DNA of 64,000 nt, from assembly GCA_013115145.1 (NCBI GenBank), contig JAAPAO010000049.1, forward strand, positions 1-64,000, written 5' to 3'. Of the stretch, positions 38,714-49,386 are shown one piece after another (position 1 is the stretch's first letter; each line of letters starts with the position of its first letter). Under the pieces are notes generated by a model. The model saw only the letters and a list, made by a program, of their open reading frames with translations. It did no database searches and was not told the DNA's origin. The position numbers and the translations under genes are program-made. The DNA is from Perkinsus chesapeaki (taxonomy: Eukaryota > Perkinsozoa > Perkinsida > Perkinsidae).

Positions 38714-39629
38714 ATGTCTCGTCGAGAACGCGGCGACTCTGACGACATAGCTCGTCCGTCGGATAGGAGGGCAAGACCATACGATGATGAAGGCAGGGGT
38801 GACAGCAGCAACCGTCGCAGGTAATACTAGCAGTAGGCTGGCGAGGGGGATGGGCAGCGGCAGCTTGGTGCCTGTCCAGGTCCGACTACCGGAGGCCACT
38901 TATGCAGTCGGGCGGAGGGCCACTGAGAGGAGGACCAAGAGGCCCACCGCCTCAACGTAGGAGAGGCATCGCCATTGACAGGTATGGCTTATTAGTGGTT
39001 ACTAGCGTGAGCCCAGCTGATGACATGCCTCAGGGCCCAGACCTGCCCCTTCCTCCTTCGGGTTTTCTATCGCATGGGCTCGCATCATCACGACGATGAC
39101 TTTGCCCGCCAAGACCAGTTGCCCGTCGACGAGGAGCTGCAGGTCTACACATGGCCCGACGCCTCTCTTAGGGAGATCTCGGGTAGCAACAGACGTCATT
39201 GATATTGATCAACGGTAGAATTGGTTGATCAGATCTCATTGAGGACATCCTGCCCGAGTCCCGTAGCCGGACCAAGAAGCTCAGTTTCAGGCTGATCTAC
39301 CCAGACAGGAGTGGCCGCTTTGTGATGGCCAGAATAGGGGAGGTACTACTCGCTGGCCAGGATCCATTTTCCCACCAATTTCGTGGCGCGCGGTAAATAT
39401 ATTGAGTTAGGTTTACAACAGTCATGAGGCCTTCCCTGATGGCCGCACCCTAGCTGAGGTGAAGTTCCAGCCCGGTGACTTCTTGGACGTGGCGATACTT
39501 GACAATGAGAAGTTGACCGCACCACTACCGGAGAGGCCTACCAGGGGGCCACGGGGGGCCATGCAGAGGAATGGTGACAAGGAGGATGGAGGAGGAGAAG
39601 AAGAGAACAAGGCTGACGAGAAGGAATAG
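38714..39629 (+). CDS. SAP18: SAP18 (Sin3-associated / ASAP-complex 18-kDa protein)
   Basis: Ubiquitin-fold subunit of the ASAP/PSAP exon-junction-associated complexes and of Sin3-HDAC. Exons 38714-38820, 38880-38981, 39034-39182, 39233-39342 and 39411-39629 (introns 59, 52, 50 and 68 nt) join in phase to 228 aa. The SAP18 core begins at QTCPFLLRVFYRMGSHHHDD and continues ELQVYTWPDASLREI, LIEDILPESRSRTKKLSFRL and PDGRTLAEVKFQPGDFLDVAI, in the order seen in SAP18. The first ~70 residues are an arginine/glycine-rich extension (SRRERG, RGGPRGPPPQRRRG) not present in the short animal protein, and the tail is acidic. Alternative donors at 38821 and 39393 were tested and break the frame or need a 29-nt intron. 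Confidence 0.9.
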
Positions 39630-39772
39630 AACGATAAAACGCAATGACATTTCCTTCCTTTTTATCGGTATACGTGAGAGGTCTCATACCGCTCCTTCGT
39701 CTAGTGTTCCACCGCCACCGCCGGCAGTCAACTCCACCATATCACCGTTGCCACAGTTGCCATTTTTAAGCC

Positions 39773-41994
39773 ATGCCCCGTCTTATTTCTCTCGCACTAT
39801 TAGCGTCTATGTTGCTGGTGAACCCAGTCCCGGCGACTAAAGACCAACAGCAGCAGCAGCAGCAGCAGCAGAAAGAGGAGGCCGTCGCCCCAACACCGTT
39901 CCTGATCCACATATCCGACATACATGTCTCACAGTAGCCTTCCTACTTCCCTTGGTCGCTGAGGCCCTTTTCAGGTTCAACAACAAAACTTTAGATAAGC
40001 TGTCGACGTTCTGCACACAATTCTTGCCTCGAGTCAAGGACCAGGGAATGGTTGCAACAGGTTAGTTATCCATAAACCGCGCGCCGCGAAATTACCGTAG
40101 TTTCTTTTTGTCAGTTCTCGGCGGTGATCTTGTCGATTCCAATCCGCGAGTGTGGCGTGGCCAGCCTCTCGGGCCGATCCCAGAGGAGTGGGCCAAATTT
40201 AGAGAAGTTATAGATACCCAGTGCCGCCCCAACGGTCTTATCCTTCCTGTTCGGTACACAGCTAGAGGTGTCAGAATAAAGTTATCGTTTTCATTCTCAG
40301 AGGCAATCACGATGCCTTCACGGTTACCGACTACAATGACCAACGTAATGTTAACTACCGCTCCTTAGCTGATGAAGTGAGAACACCGATGCTTCCGTTT
40401 ATCATAAGATTTGTCTTTCATCAGTTGCTGTCCGATACTCCCGGACTGATACGGGACGCTGAGGGCAGTTGGATGCTGCCCGTCGCCAACGACTACCTCC
40501 TCATTGGCCTGGACCTTAACCCCTCTACTGGCTCCCCTCGGTACTTCTTCGGACAGTTCCACACGACCACAGAGGAATGGCTCAGACGGGAGTGGCTTGA
40601 GAAGCGCCCCGATAAAAAGGCTATTTTGATATCTCATTACAACTTTGGTGATATTGCCATTGCCAGCCCAGCTCCTTTGACTGTATTTGCCAGGCTCGCT
40701 CTACCCCGAGGATCGTCGCCGTTTCGTTGCCCTACTTCACGAAGCTCCACACTTCTATGTGTTGCTTAGTGGGCACACTCACACACTATTCGGTCATAGG
40801 ATGTACGCGGAGATGGAGGGGCTGCCGGAGATGGAGGTAAGCGGCTGGTCTCCTGGGCGCATGCAAAGCGACACATTGTGGAATCTCGTTCAACGTCATC
40901 ATCTAGAATGCTGCGCTCGTTCCTGTTCTGTGTGTTATTGGCGGTCTGGCCGTGATGAGATTTGAGGCCGATGTGGGCTGTCTACGCGCATTTCAGACAA
41001 CATCGGCTATACCATTCAGATACCAGACTTCAAGACCACGGGAACCGTCCGTTTACTCCAGTTGCCTTCAACCGATACTTCCCCGCGCGAATGGCGCTAC
41101 ACCGTACCAGCCAAAGGGGACCTCCCCCCCACTATCCTGCCCCCTATGGTCGGTGTCAACGGTGAGGTTGAGGTGACGGTTATCGGAGACTCTGTACGCA
41201 GTGTCGAGGTTGTCGCCAAGCACTCCCACACCACACTGCACACCAGAAACGGCAGGCTCTACTATGGCCGCATTGACCCGGTACAGCAGGGCCTCGACAG
41301 CAATGCAGTGGTCCGAGTAACCTACGGCAGCTCCGGCCAATCCGTCGACGCCTACCTCGTTCCCAAAGACCTTCGTAAGGAGTATTTGTCCCAGCCATTC
41401 CGCTGGGAGTTCACCCACCTTCACGCGTTCATGTTCCTCGGCTCTGCCGGTGTCTGGCTCGGCAACATCGCCCTCACTTGGTTGCTGCGCCATCAACTTG
41501 AGCGTTCAGGCAAGCTCCTGTGGTACCTTATGTGGACGGTCCTTCTCCTTCTCCCTTTTGCTCCCTGGGCATTTGGTACCGGTGTGAAGGGATGCCCCGC
41601 GGTGGTGCTGCCCTACGGCACCCTCTGCCTCTCCCACCTCACCTGTCGCCTACCCAACGATGTGTATGGAATAGCCTTTGTCATACTTAGCGTGAAATAC
41701 CAGTTGAGCCTTCTCGCAATACTGACACTTAGTCGTTGCAGCGGATGGTCCCTTGTTACCATTCCCCTTCTGCTCCGGTGGCAGCTGTACGCCACCAACT
41801 GGATGGCCATAACCTACGCCCCCTTGGCCTTGCTCTGCCCCATCTCCACGATCGTCTGGGACCTCACTTTCTGGTATGATGTTATGCGTCGTTACACTAA
41901 CCTCTTCGGCAAGAGAACGCCCCCGCTCGGTTACGAAGAGCTGCAGAAACCCCAACACACCTCGACCTCCATCGGGAGAGATTTGTCATCTTAA
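39773..41994 (+). CDS. TMEM62-like metallophosphoesterase, copy A
   Basis: Membrane-anchored calcineurin-like phosphoesterase of unknown substrate. Exons 39773-39933, 39975-40060, 40115-40253, 40301-40376, 40425-40647, 40694-40836 and 41020-41994 join in phase to 600 aa. A signal peptide (LISLALLASMLL) is followed by a polyglutamine run coded by CAG repeats (about 39845-39870). Metal-binding motifs are all present: SDIH, GGDLVDS, GNHD (assembled across the third intron) and SGHTHT. After the catalytic domain comes a beta-rich segment (PSTDTSPREWRY ... ILPPMVGVNGEVEV), then several membrane helices from about 41400 to 41870. The sixth intron (183 nt) is longer than its counterpart in copy B. 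It lies about 100 bp before copy B in the same orientation. Confidence 0.9.
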
Positions 41995-42098
41995 CTCTTC
42001 AATTTCAAGTTATTTAGCTACCATCGCACACGCTTATGTGCTGCCACAAACACTACCGTTTCGGAGTACCGCTGTTGTCGAGTTGTCCAAACAGTGAG

Positions 42099-44226
42099 AT
42101 GGCTAGTGGTGTCAGAATATCTCGTCCAATGGCTCTTGCCCGACTACTCCTTTACACTGTAGCATCAATAGTAGCAGGCCAGACCACCGCCCCAATAGAG
42201 CGGGTGCCCTTTATAATACACATATCAGATATCCATGTGTCACAGTAACCCCCTCGCCGCCCGACTATCCTCGGCATCCCCTCCCAGGTTTAATAACATA
42301 ACTATCGATAAGCTTTCTACATTCTGTCGGGATTTCCTTCCACGGGTGAAGGGCTACGGCTTGGTCGCCACTGGTGAGTTGCCTCTTGCCTTGCCTCTTG
42401 CCTTGCACCAGGACTGTTGCTTTCAGTTCTCGGCGGGGATCTTGTGGACTCTAACGTGGCAGCCTGGAGTGGCCAATATCCGGGGCCTATTGAGGAGGAG
42501 TGGGCCAAGCTCAGTCACGTGCTCATCAATGAGTGTGCGCCCCACAGCCCCATTCTCACTGTTCGGTGAGCTCCTGTGCTTTTGCTGGTTTGCCATCGCT
42601 CCTCCAGGGGGAACCACGACTCGTTCGCCGTTGCTGGTTATGATGATGAGAAGAATCATTTTTACAGAGAGATGGTGGAGCAGGTGGGCGCGTCGCTGGC
42701 AGGGGTCAGTTTCCAGGTTGCCTTATTTCAGTTGTGGCCGAAGTCTGCCGACTTCATCAGAGGGCCGGGGGGAAGCTGGATGCTCCCGATGTCGGACTAC
42801 TTGCTCATCGGCCTCGATCTCACCCCATCTGCTGGCGCTAGCCGTCACTTCTTCGGTGTCTTCTCCAACGAGAATGAGGAATGGCTCAGAAGGGAATGGA
42901 TCGAAAAAAGGCGGAACATTAGAACCATCATTGTTACTCACTACAATTTCGGTACACAGCTTCCAGGGCCTTGAGGGCTGCATCTGCCTCATTAGGAACA
43001 CTTGAGCCGTCCGATCGCCGACGATTTGCCGATCTCTTGCATGAAGCCTCGGACGTTCATGTAGTTCTGTCGGGCCATACGCACACGGTGATGGGCCACT
43101 GGATGTATGCCCAGTTCGAGCGACTTCTCGAGATGGAGGTGAAGTTGCTTTAGCTTCGGCCGCCGAAGTTCGGCGTTCTCTGTACAGCGCTCGTCAGGTA
43201 CCCGACTTCAAGTTCGACGGCCTTGTTCGCCTTCTGCAACTACCGCCTGCCACATCGGAGAACAGCGACCCCCGAGAATGGCGGTATTCGATCCAGCCAG
43301 GTGAGGTCCCTCCCCCGACTATTCTGCCCCCCGTTCTCCACGCCGACGGTGAGATCTTCGTTACGGTGGTTGGGCCGAACAATATCGACAAGGTAGAGGC
43401 CATCTGGGATGACCACGCTGTGCAGTTGGCGTTGGATGGCTCCGAGGATCATCTTTATAAAGGCCTGTTGGACCCTGCGTCTTCACTTGACTCTGGTATC
43501 GTACGAGTCACTTACAACACCGGTGACTCTGTCGTAGAAACCAACATATCCCCTTTGAATCCACAGGCTCGGCTTATGGTATTCCCTCTGCAATGGGCGT
43601 TCACTAACATGCATTACGCTATGTTTCTTGGCTCGGTTGCAGCATGGATTGGTAACATACTCCTTGCCTGGTCGCTCCAGGAGACCCTCGTTCGTTCTGG
43701 TAAACTGCTACGGTATCTTCTACAAGGCATCGCCATCTTAATTCCCTTTTTGCCATGGAGCTTGGCTGTCGGATATCATAGTTGTCCGAGCATCGTGTTC
43801 TCCTTCGGAATATTCTGTTTGCGGACCCTCTCTTGGATGCCTAACGATACCTATGCAATTGCGTTCATTGGACTGAGTGTGAAGTTGGCCCTTTGCTTTG
43901 CGGTCGTGAAGTCGCTTGATGCTAAGAGTCGTTTGGCGCTTGTCACTATTCCTGTATTGCTATGGGGCCAATACTTCGCTCTGCGATGGACGGTGATGTC
44001 GTATGGACCCTACGCCCTCATCATTGCGCCCGCGACCACACTGTGGGACGTAGTTTTCTGGTTTGGTATACTTAGAAAGTATATGGGATGGTGTAAACCC
44101 AAGAGGTCGGTCACCGTTCCGTATACTCAGTTGAGATTGGATCATGCTGATTCCACCAGCTCATCAGACAGTTCAGATGTGATAAATGGTACGTCAAGGC
44201 GAGCACGTCGTCGTGCTTCGCCGTAA
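42099..44226 (+). CDS. TMEM62-like metallophosphoesterase, copy B
   Basis: Tandem paralogue of copy A. Exons 42099-42244, 42288-42373, 42427-42565, 42608-42683, 42732-42951, 42996-43138 and 43198-44226 give 612 aa. Internal exons of 86, 139, 76 and 143 nt match copy A exactly, and the 220-nt exon is one codon shorter than in A. All motifs are kept: SDIH, GGDLVDS, GNHDSF, HYNFG and SGHTHT. It has an N-terminal hydrophobic signal (LARLLLYTVASIVAG) but lacks the polyglutamine run of copy A. The C-terminal multi-pass membrane domain (about 43590-44100) is conserved, and the tail ends in an arginine-rich segment (SRRARRRASP). It appears functional. Confidence 0.9.
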
Positions 44227-44385
44227 GGTCTTTGATGTTGCGTTCGAGATAAACGCAAAATGTATATAATGTTGAGATGAAATGAAATAATAGTCTGACC
44301 TATGCCGATGAGCAACAGGGCTATCGATAAGGTAGATGACAAGCTAAAATCCTTATAATAATCCATCATGCACCAGGCGCACTCT

Positions 44386-45627
44386 TCACAGAACCATTAT
44401 TGATCGGTAGACCCCAAAACAGGATCCGATAGCAGAGATAACCAGTAGCGCGCCAAGCCCGCCAACGACAGCCATCCTTTCGGCTGAACCGTCCAAACGT
44501 TCTCCTCGTAAGTAAGATATTCTAAGCCAAAAAATGGTAGGATAGAAGTTGTGAATAAGTGAAAAGCATACTGAGCCTAGAAGGCCTACAAGACCTTGGA
44601 AGCTAGGAATCAGTATAGGGACAAGTATAGTAAAGCCCACCATAATAGTTCGAACCAGGATTGACCATAATATATTCTTATCTTCGATTCTTAAAGCTTT
44701 CTCGACTATCCTGAATGATGGGTTCATAAGGACAACGTAATGTGTAGCACAGACAACCAGTATAGAGAAAATGGCAATATAAGCAATGACACTCAACTTA
44801 TGACCAGTGGGAGACATTGCATCAATAACTGTATCAAAAGTCAGCAACTCATGGCCCCATCCTGCATAACCGGCTGCAGCTATGAAGAAATAAAGTACTA
44901 TTAATATTGACATTGAAATGTTAATAACGCGACTGCGTTGCTCTGGGTACTTCATGTCATGCAATATTGTCGTCGATGTACATGACACGGCGTAACCAAA
45001 AGTCATACTGGCAAATGTAATGCCAAGACCAACAAAGGAGGCTGGCGTGGGATCATAAGTGGCGGAGGAGTCTCGATTTATAGCCTTGAAGATTCCTCCA
45101 ACCACAATGGAGACAAGTAGAACAAACACGGCAGCAACTCCGACAGTTCCACTCACATACCCCACATGCTTCATTGTTCGTAGCCAGGAAAAAGGTAACA
45201 TAATTCCGCCCCAGATAAGTATCCAATACCTCTGATCTATCTGAGGAGCAAGCTTTACCGAGTTGGAGCCGAGTAAGAGCATCAATAGGCAGCTAGTTCC
45301 AATCAAGGCTGCATTAAGGGCTACCGTAACGCTTATCATACCAATTCGGCCGAAAGCTGCGCGGCCTATATCCTCATAGTTGTGAGTTTCAGAAGTCATA
45401 CATAGTCTAAGAAGTTGGATGTAAAGAATACCAAGTGCACCGCAGAGGATGAGGAGGACAAAGCCAAAGACATAGCCAGCCTCTGCAACGGCCCGAGGGA
45501 TACTTAACATTCCAACACCGACACCGGTGAGGAGCATGTTGGTAACCGCCGACCTCGAAGTCTGCTTACCGGCCTCGATCTTGATGGATGATGTCGACTC
45601 TAGAGTCATTGCCATAAGATAACTCAA
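44386..45627 (-). CDS. AAAP-family amino-acid transporter 1
   Basis: Secondary amino-acid transporter (Aa_trans family, SLC36/SLC38-like). Single exon of 413 aa. About 11 hydrophobic helices can be followed. The first, GVGVGMLSIPRAVAEAGYVF, carries the GxGxLxxPxAxxxxG signature. A cytosolic N-terminal segment with the ES..SIKIE pattern is shared with the other three copies. ATGs at 45627, 45615 and 45609 are all possible; the last best matches the other copies. It is the most divergent member next to the Hint gene. Substrate and membrane (plasma or vacuolar) cannot be told from sequence. Confidence 0.88.
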   Translation of the reverse strand: MSYLMAMTLESTSSIKIEAGKQTSRSAVTNMLLTGVGVGMLSIPRAVAEAGYVFGFVLLILCGALGILYIQLLRLCMTSETHNYEDIGRAAFGRIGMISVTVALNAALIGTSCLLMLLLGSNSVKLAPQIDQRYWILIWGGIMLPFSWLRTMKHVGYVSGTVGVAAVFVLLVSIVVGGIFKAINRDSSATYDPTPASFVGLGITFASMTFGYAVSCTSTTILHDMKYPEQRSRVINISMSILIVLYFFIAAAGYAGWGHELLTFDTVIDAMSPTGHKLSVIAYIAIFSILVVCATHYVVLMNPSFRIVEKALRIEDKNILWSILVRTIMVGFTILVPILIPSFQGLVGLLGSVCFSLIHNFYPTIFWLRISYLRGERLDGSAERMAVVGGLGALLVISAIGSCFGVYRSIMVL

Positions 45628-45851
45628 TAATGAGGCTACTCAGGTCCTGAGGCATCCAGGTTCACGCACTGCTACCCTACGCCCCAGAGCTATACCGATA
45701 TACCCACGCGTGCGATAACTCAGAACTTTTTGATCAGAGGAAATCCATAGGTGATATGAGAAGTGTAGTCATTGGCATGCTCATCATCCATGGTGTTGCT
45801 GGCGCGATCATCACAATTTCCAACACCACCATAAGTACCAGGGCACAGGGA

Positions 45852-47675
45852 TTAAACCTGAGCCTGGAACTCCGAACTCTGCTCGATCTTGAACCAAACT
45901 AGCAATGCTTCGTACCATTCTTCATTCGTAAATGGAGGGTTCATGAAACTAGCAACCCACATTAAAGGATATGCTACTCTTTGTATTGTTGACTGTGATA
46001 CTGCCCAGGCGACACTCTCACTTAGGGCATAACTAAACACAGGAGAGAACAGACAGACGCAGCAGCCACACTAACCTCGACACAAAGACCCCATCAACAA
46101 CAAGCTCCCCTGTATCGGTGAGTGGGGCGAAAACTCCTTGCACGTCCCGAACTATGGCGATATCAACTAAGAGACTGCCACTCATCAATTTTTCAACATG
46201 CTCACCGTTCTTACCTATCCGTGACAGAGAGGGCCGCGTTAATGCCCTAATCACCACGGAATCCCCAATAGCAAGATCTCCAGCTCGGCGGAAATCATCT
46301 TTGCCGAAATCAACGCGTACAAGGTGGTCAACCGAGGCACGCAGCGCTCGGCCGTCGGCCATGCGAAGGGAGAGCTGAAGTAACGCACTGCTTCAAGTCG
46401 TTCAAGAGGATACCGCAAGATAGAAGAGGTAGTAGCTTAGAGCTGACGACACAACTAACCGGAGACCTTTGTATCAGAAGTACCTACGTAATGCATCTTC
46501 CGAGAAGTATCTTTGTGGATCCAGCCAACCACTGTAGTCGGGACTCCTTCAATTCCCGACACAATCCTGTCCCCAATTGTGATCTCCGACATATACTTCA
46601 TGGAGGAGGCTACAAGAAATAGTCAGCATTTAGATAACCAGCATTTCCTTCGATGCAGGCAGCTGATGCTACTCAACCTTGAGGCGACTTATCGAAGGGG
46701 CAACCTGCCTTGGCCTCGTGATATCTCCACCAGTGCATTGCCAGGGAAGCATGCCGGTCGACACAGCGACGTATACTCTTCGACCTGATAGGAAGGCCGG
46801 AGAAACGAGTGGGCGACGAGCATACCATGAGTTTACCAAGAGTATTAAGAAGATGGGCACCTTGCTTCGAGCGCGCCTTAAACCTCCGTTCCCTGCAAAG
46901 CACTAAGGCATTGATCTCGTCCCGGCATTCACGAGAACCTGCGAAGCGTACCGCTGTCCCCGATAAACGCGGAATTACAGAACTTCTTGTGATCTTTGGG
47001 CAAGTATGTGCTATGATGAAGCTCGCCACACTTATTGAGCTGAATAAGGCTGCACAAGCAATATGACAGAAATGGGTCGACGTTGCGGTATGCCGATGCC
47101 TGCAGATTGAGGTCTGCCTCACAATAGATGTCAACAGTATCTGAGCGAGAAGAGCGGAACTGAGCTTTCGCCGCATATCACTAGTGTGTACGATACCCAA
47201 CTGAAACAGGTCTAACCAGTAAGTAGGAACCATTAGCACGTGTTATACTGGCGTCCCTCTTTACCTAGAGCCTCCCTACGAAGGGAACGAGTGTATCTCA
47301 CGCTACTAAGTAGGCTCGGCTAGCTATCGAAGCCTTTACACTAAACACCTACCTTTATACTGCCCGATACTCGCGGTGCCCCATGAGGTACCTGGTATCT
47401 GAAACAGATCACGTTCGGGATGCTCTAGGGACACACAGTCGGCCACAAAGCGAAAGCTCACTTGGGTCTTGGTTAGGCCATTACCAAGCGAATGCACCGT
47501 GCCTAAGAACCTTTTCAAGTCAGTTACCCACTTTCGACACCTTACTGGTTTCCGATAACAGGGGAATGCAACACCAGACCAGAGCCCATAAGAGCCCTCC
47601 AGGAAGACGAATCCGCTGCAGTCGGTAAATGGCAAGACCTGAAGGATCCCAGTATCCCGGAGACGCGCAGTCCAT
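45852..47675 (-). CDS. Hint-domain (hedgehog/intein-fold) protein
   Basis: Probable autoprocessing protein. The Hint core starts at CFPGNALVEISRGQ (catalytic-type Cys codon at 46749-46751). It continues YMSEITIGDRIVSG, TTVVGWIHKD, then MADGRALRASVDHLVRV (46362 downwards; D-H of the TxxH-like motif), and ends VFAPLTDTGELVVDGVFVSSYA, where an intron near 46035-46075 is removed. This matches hedgehog-type Hog modules, but Ser replaces the Cys of the usual SCYA motif. A C-terminal segment of about 60 residues ends at the stop at 45852. Upstream exon pieces from about 47.6 to 46.8 kb (CSGFVFLEGSYGLWSG, LGNGLTKTQ) form an N-terminal region I cannot assign; the ATG at 47675 is only a candidate. The join before MKYMSEI fits best with a GC-AG intron. 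Confidence 0.7.
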
Positions 47676-47849
47676 GGTAGAAAATGCAGCTGAACTCGCG
47701 GAAATGATACTTCACAAGATTCCTAGGAAAACCGCATCCGAGAACAAGAACGAGAAGAAGACACTGTAGTGTAGATCCGGCGTCGGGACTTGTTCCAGAG
47801 AGAACTCGAGGGGAGCATCCATATCACACGGCTGTTCTTAATGCACTCG

Positions 47850-49166
47850 TTAATGCAATGCAGATCTACGTATATCGACAGAACGCAACAGAGACCAAGG
47901 AATAGACGAAGCGCAGATGGCTAACGTGATGACTGCATCATATATCCCACAGACAGAACCGACCAATGATATCAACAGCAAAAGGCAAAGAAGGACTATT
48001 TGAAGAATTGCCCGCTTAGATCCTGCTCTGAACTCACTCCAGAGAAAAAGGCTAATAAAAAATATAGGCGGATAGAAATTATGAATCAGAGAATAACAAA
48101 CGGAGCCCAAAAGGCCGATAAGACCCTGGAAATTAGGTACAAATATTGCAACAATAACGGTAAAGGCGACTAAAGTGCTTCTTATAGCACAAGATTTGAC
48201 AAACTGGCCTTCCTTGACATTAAAGGCATGTTCAAGTATACGACTCGATGGATTCAGCATGACAGCATAATGAGTAATACATAACAACAGAATACTACAT
48301 ATACTAATATAAGAGACTACATCATGACCAGAACCACTTCCAGTAACAGCATCAATAATATTCTGAAATTTAAGAAGAGAGTTTCCCCAACCAATATAAC
48401 CAGACAATGACACAAGGAAGTAGACAATAGCAATAATGCAAAGTCCCCAATAGACAACTCGTCGACGGGCTTGTGGATATTTCATATCATGTAACACGGT
48501 CGTACTGGCACATGTTACGGCAAAAGCAAGCGTCATACTTGCGAAAGACATACCCAGCCCAATAGCTGTGACAGGGTACGGGTCATGAGATATATCGTCA
48601 TGAATCTCAGGATTCAACGCTCGAGCGAACCCCGCATAAATGAGCACCAACAAAAGACATATAACCGAAGACACTCCTACTGTACCACTTATATAACCGA
48701 TATGCTTCATATTAGGCAACCATGAGAGCGGTAAGAGGATGCAAGTCCATATGAGTATCCAGTAGGGCTGCGGGATTGCTGGATAAAGCTTATATGAGTT
48801 TTGGCCAAGGAGTAGCATAAGCAAACAACATGTACCAATTAAAGCACCATTGACTCCAAATGTAACAGCAAATAATCCCCATCGACCAAAGACATCCATA
48901 CCGATATCTTCATAACTACGCGTTTCTGGTTTCATACAGGCACGTAGAAGTTGAGTATAGAGGATTCCGACAACAGCACTAAATACCATAAGAATAAATC
49001 CAAATGCATATCCAGCTTGAGCTATTGCCCTTGGTAGACTGAGCATTCCGACACCAATACCAGTGAGGGCAATGTTGGCCACGGCCGACATGTTCGACTG
49101 ACCATGCGATGGAGTGACACCTGACTTTATGCTGTCGATTGTATCAGATGCCTCTACGACTGGCAT
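47850..49166 (-). CDS. AAAP-family amino-acid transporter 2
   Basis: Single-exon transporter of the Aa_trans family. I place the start at ATG 49166 (MPVVEASDTIDSIKSG), because copies 3 and 4 begin with the equivalent segment. An upstream in-frame ATG at 49223 would add 19 residues. The helix-1 signature is GVGMLSLPRAIAQAGYAFGF, followed by about ten more membrane segments and a family-like LLGSVCYSLIHNFYP near the end. The central ~1 kb is nearly identical in DNA to copy 3 (offset 1474 bp), whereas both ends differ. Confidence 0.88.
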   Translation of the reverse strand: MPVVEASDTIDSIKSGVTPSHGQSNMSAVANIALTGIGVGMLSLPRAIAQAGYAFGFILMVFSAVVGILYTQLLRACMKPETRSYEDIGMDVFGRWGLFAVTFGVNGALIGTCCLLMLLLGQNSYKLYPAIPQPYWILIWTCILLPLSWLPNMKHIGYISGTVGVSSVICLLLVLIYAGFARALNPEIHDDISHDPYPVTAIGLGMSFASMTLAFAVTCASTTVLHDMKYPQARRRVVYWGLCIIAIVYFLVSLSGYIGWGNSLLKFQNIIDAVTGSGSGHDVVSYISICSILLLCITHYAVMLNPSSRILEHAFNVKEGQFVKSCAIRSTLVAFTVIVAIFVPNFQGLIGLLGSVCYSLIHNFYPPIFFISLFLWSEFRAGSKRAILQIVLLCLLLLISLVGSVCGIYDAVITLAICASSIPWSLLRSVDIRRSALH

Positions 49167-49386
49167 TGTGAATAAATCAAGATCGTATTCCCCTGAATCG
49201 CCAAACGCGCCATCTAGATGCACACTGTGAAGAACGCAAATACTTCCGGTGATATGTGTTATTAAATGACTGCAACGATAGCATGACGGCTTCTCTTTTC
49301 AATGATGATATAAAGTATGGGAAGCGATCCAGAATAACTATGGCGGGAAGCCACCACTCAACTACAAGGATCATCTGCTGGCACAC

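Noticed and set aside
39393-39421. 29-nt intron in SAP18
   Set aside because: A 68-nt intron (39343-39410) also keeps phase and gives a better SAP18 sequence.
43139-43153. 15-nt intron gtgaagttgctttag in TMEM62 copy B
   Set aside because: The 59-nt intron to 43197 matches the junction of copy A (EME-I/V-PDFK).
47300-47640. von Willebrand A domain before the Hint core (vWA-Hint fusion)
   Set aside because: FVFLEGSYGLW looks suggestive, but splice choices break the expected MIDAS and following helices. Left unassigned.
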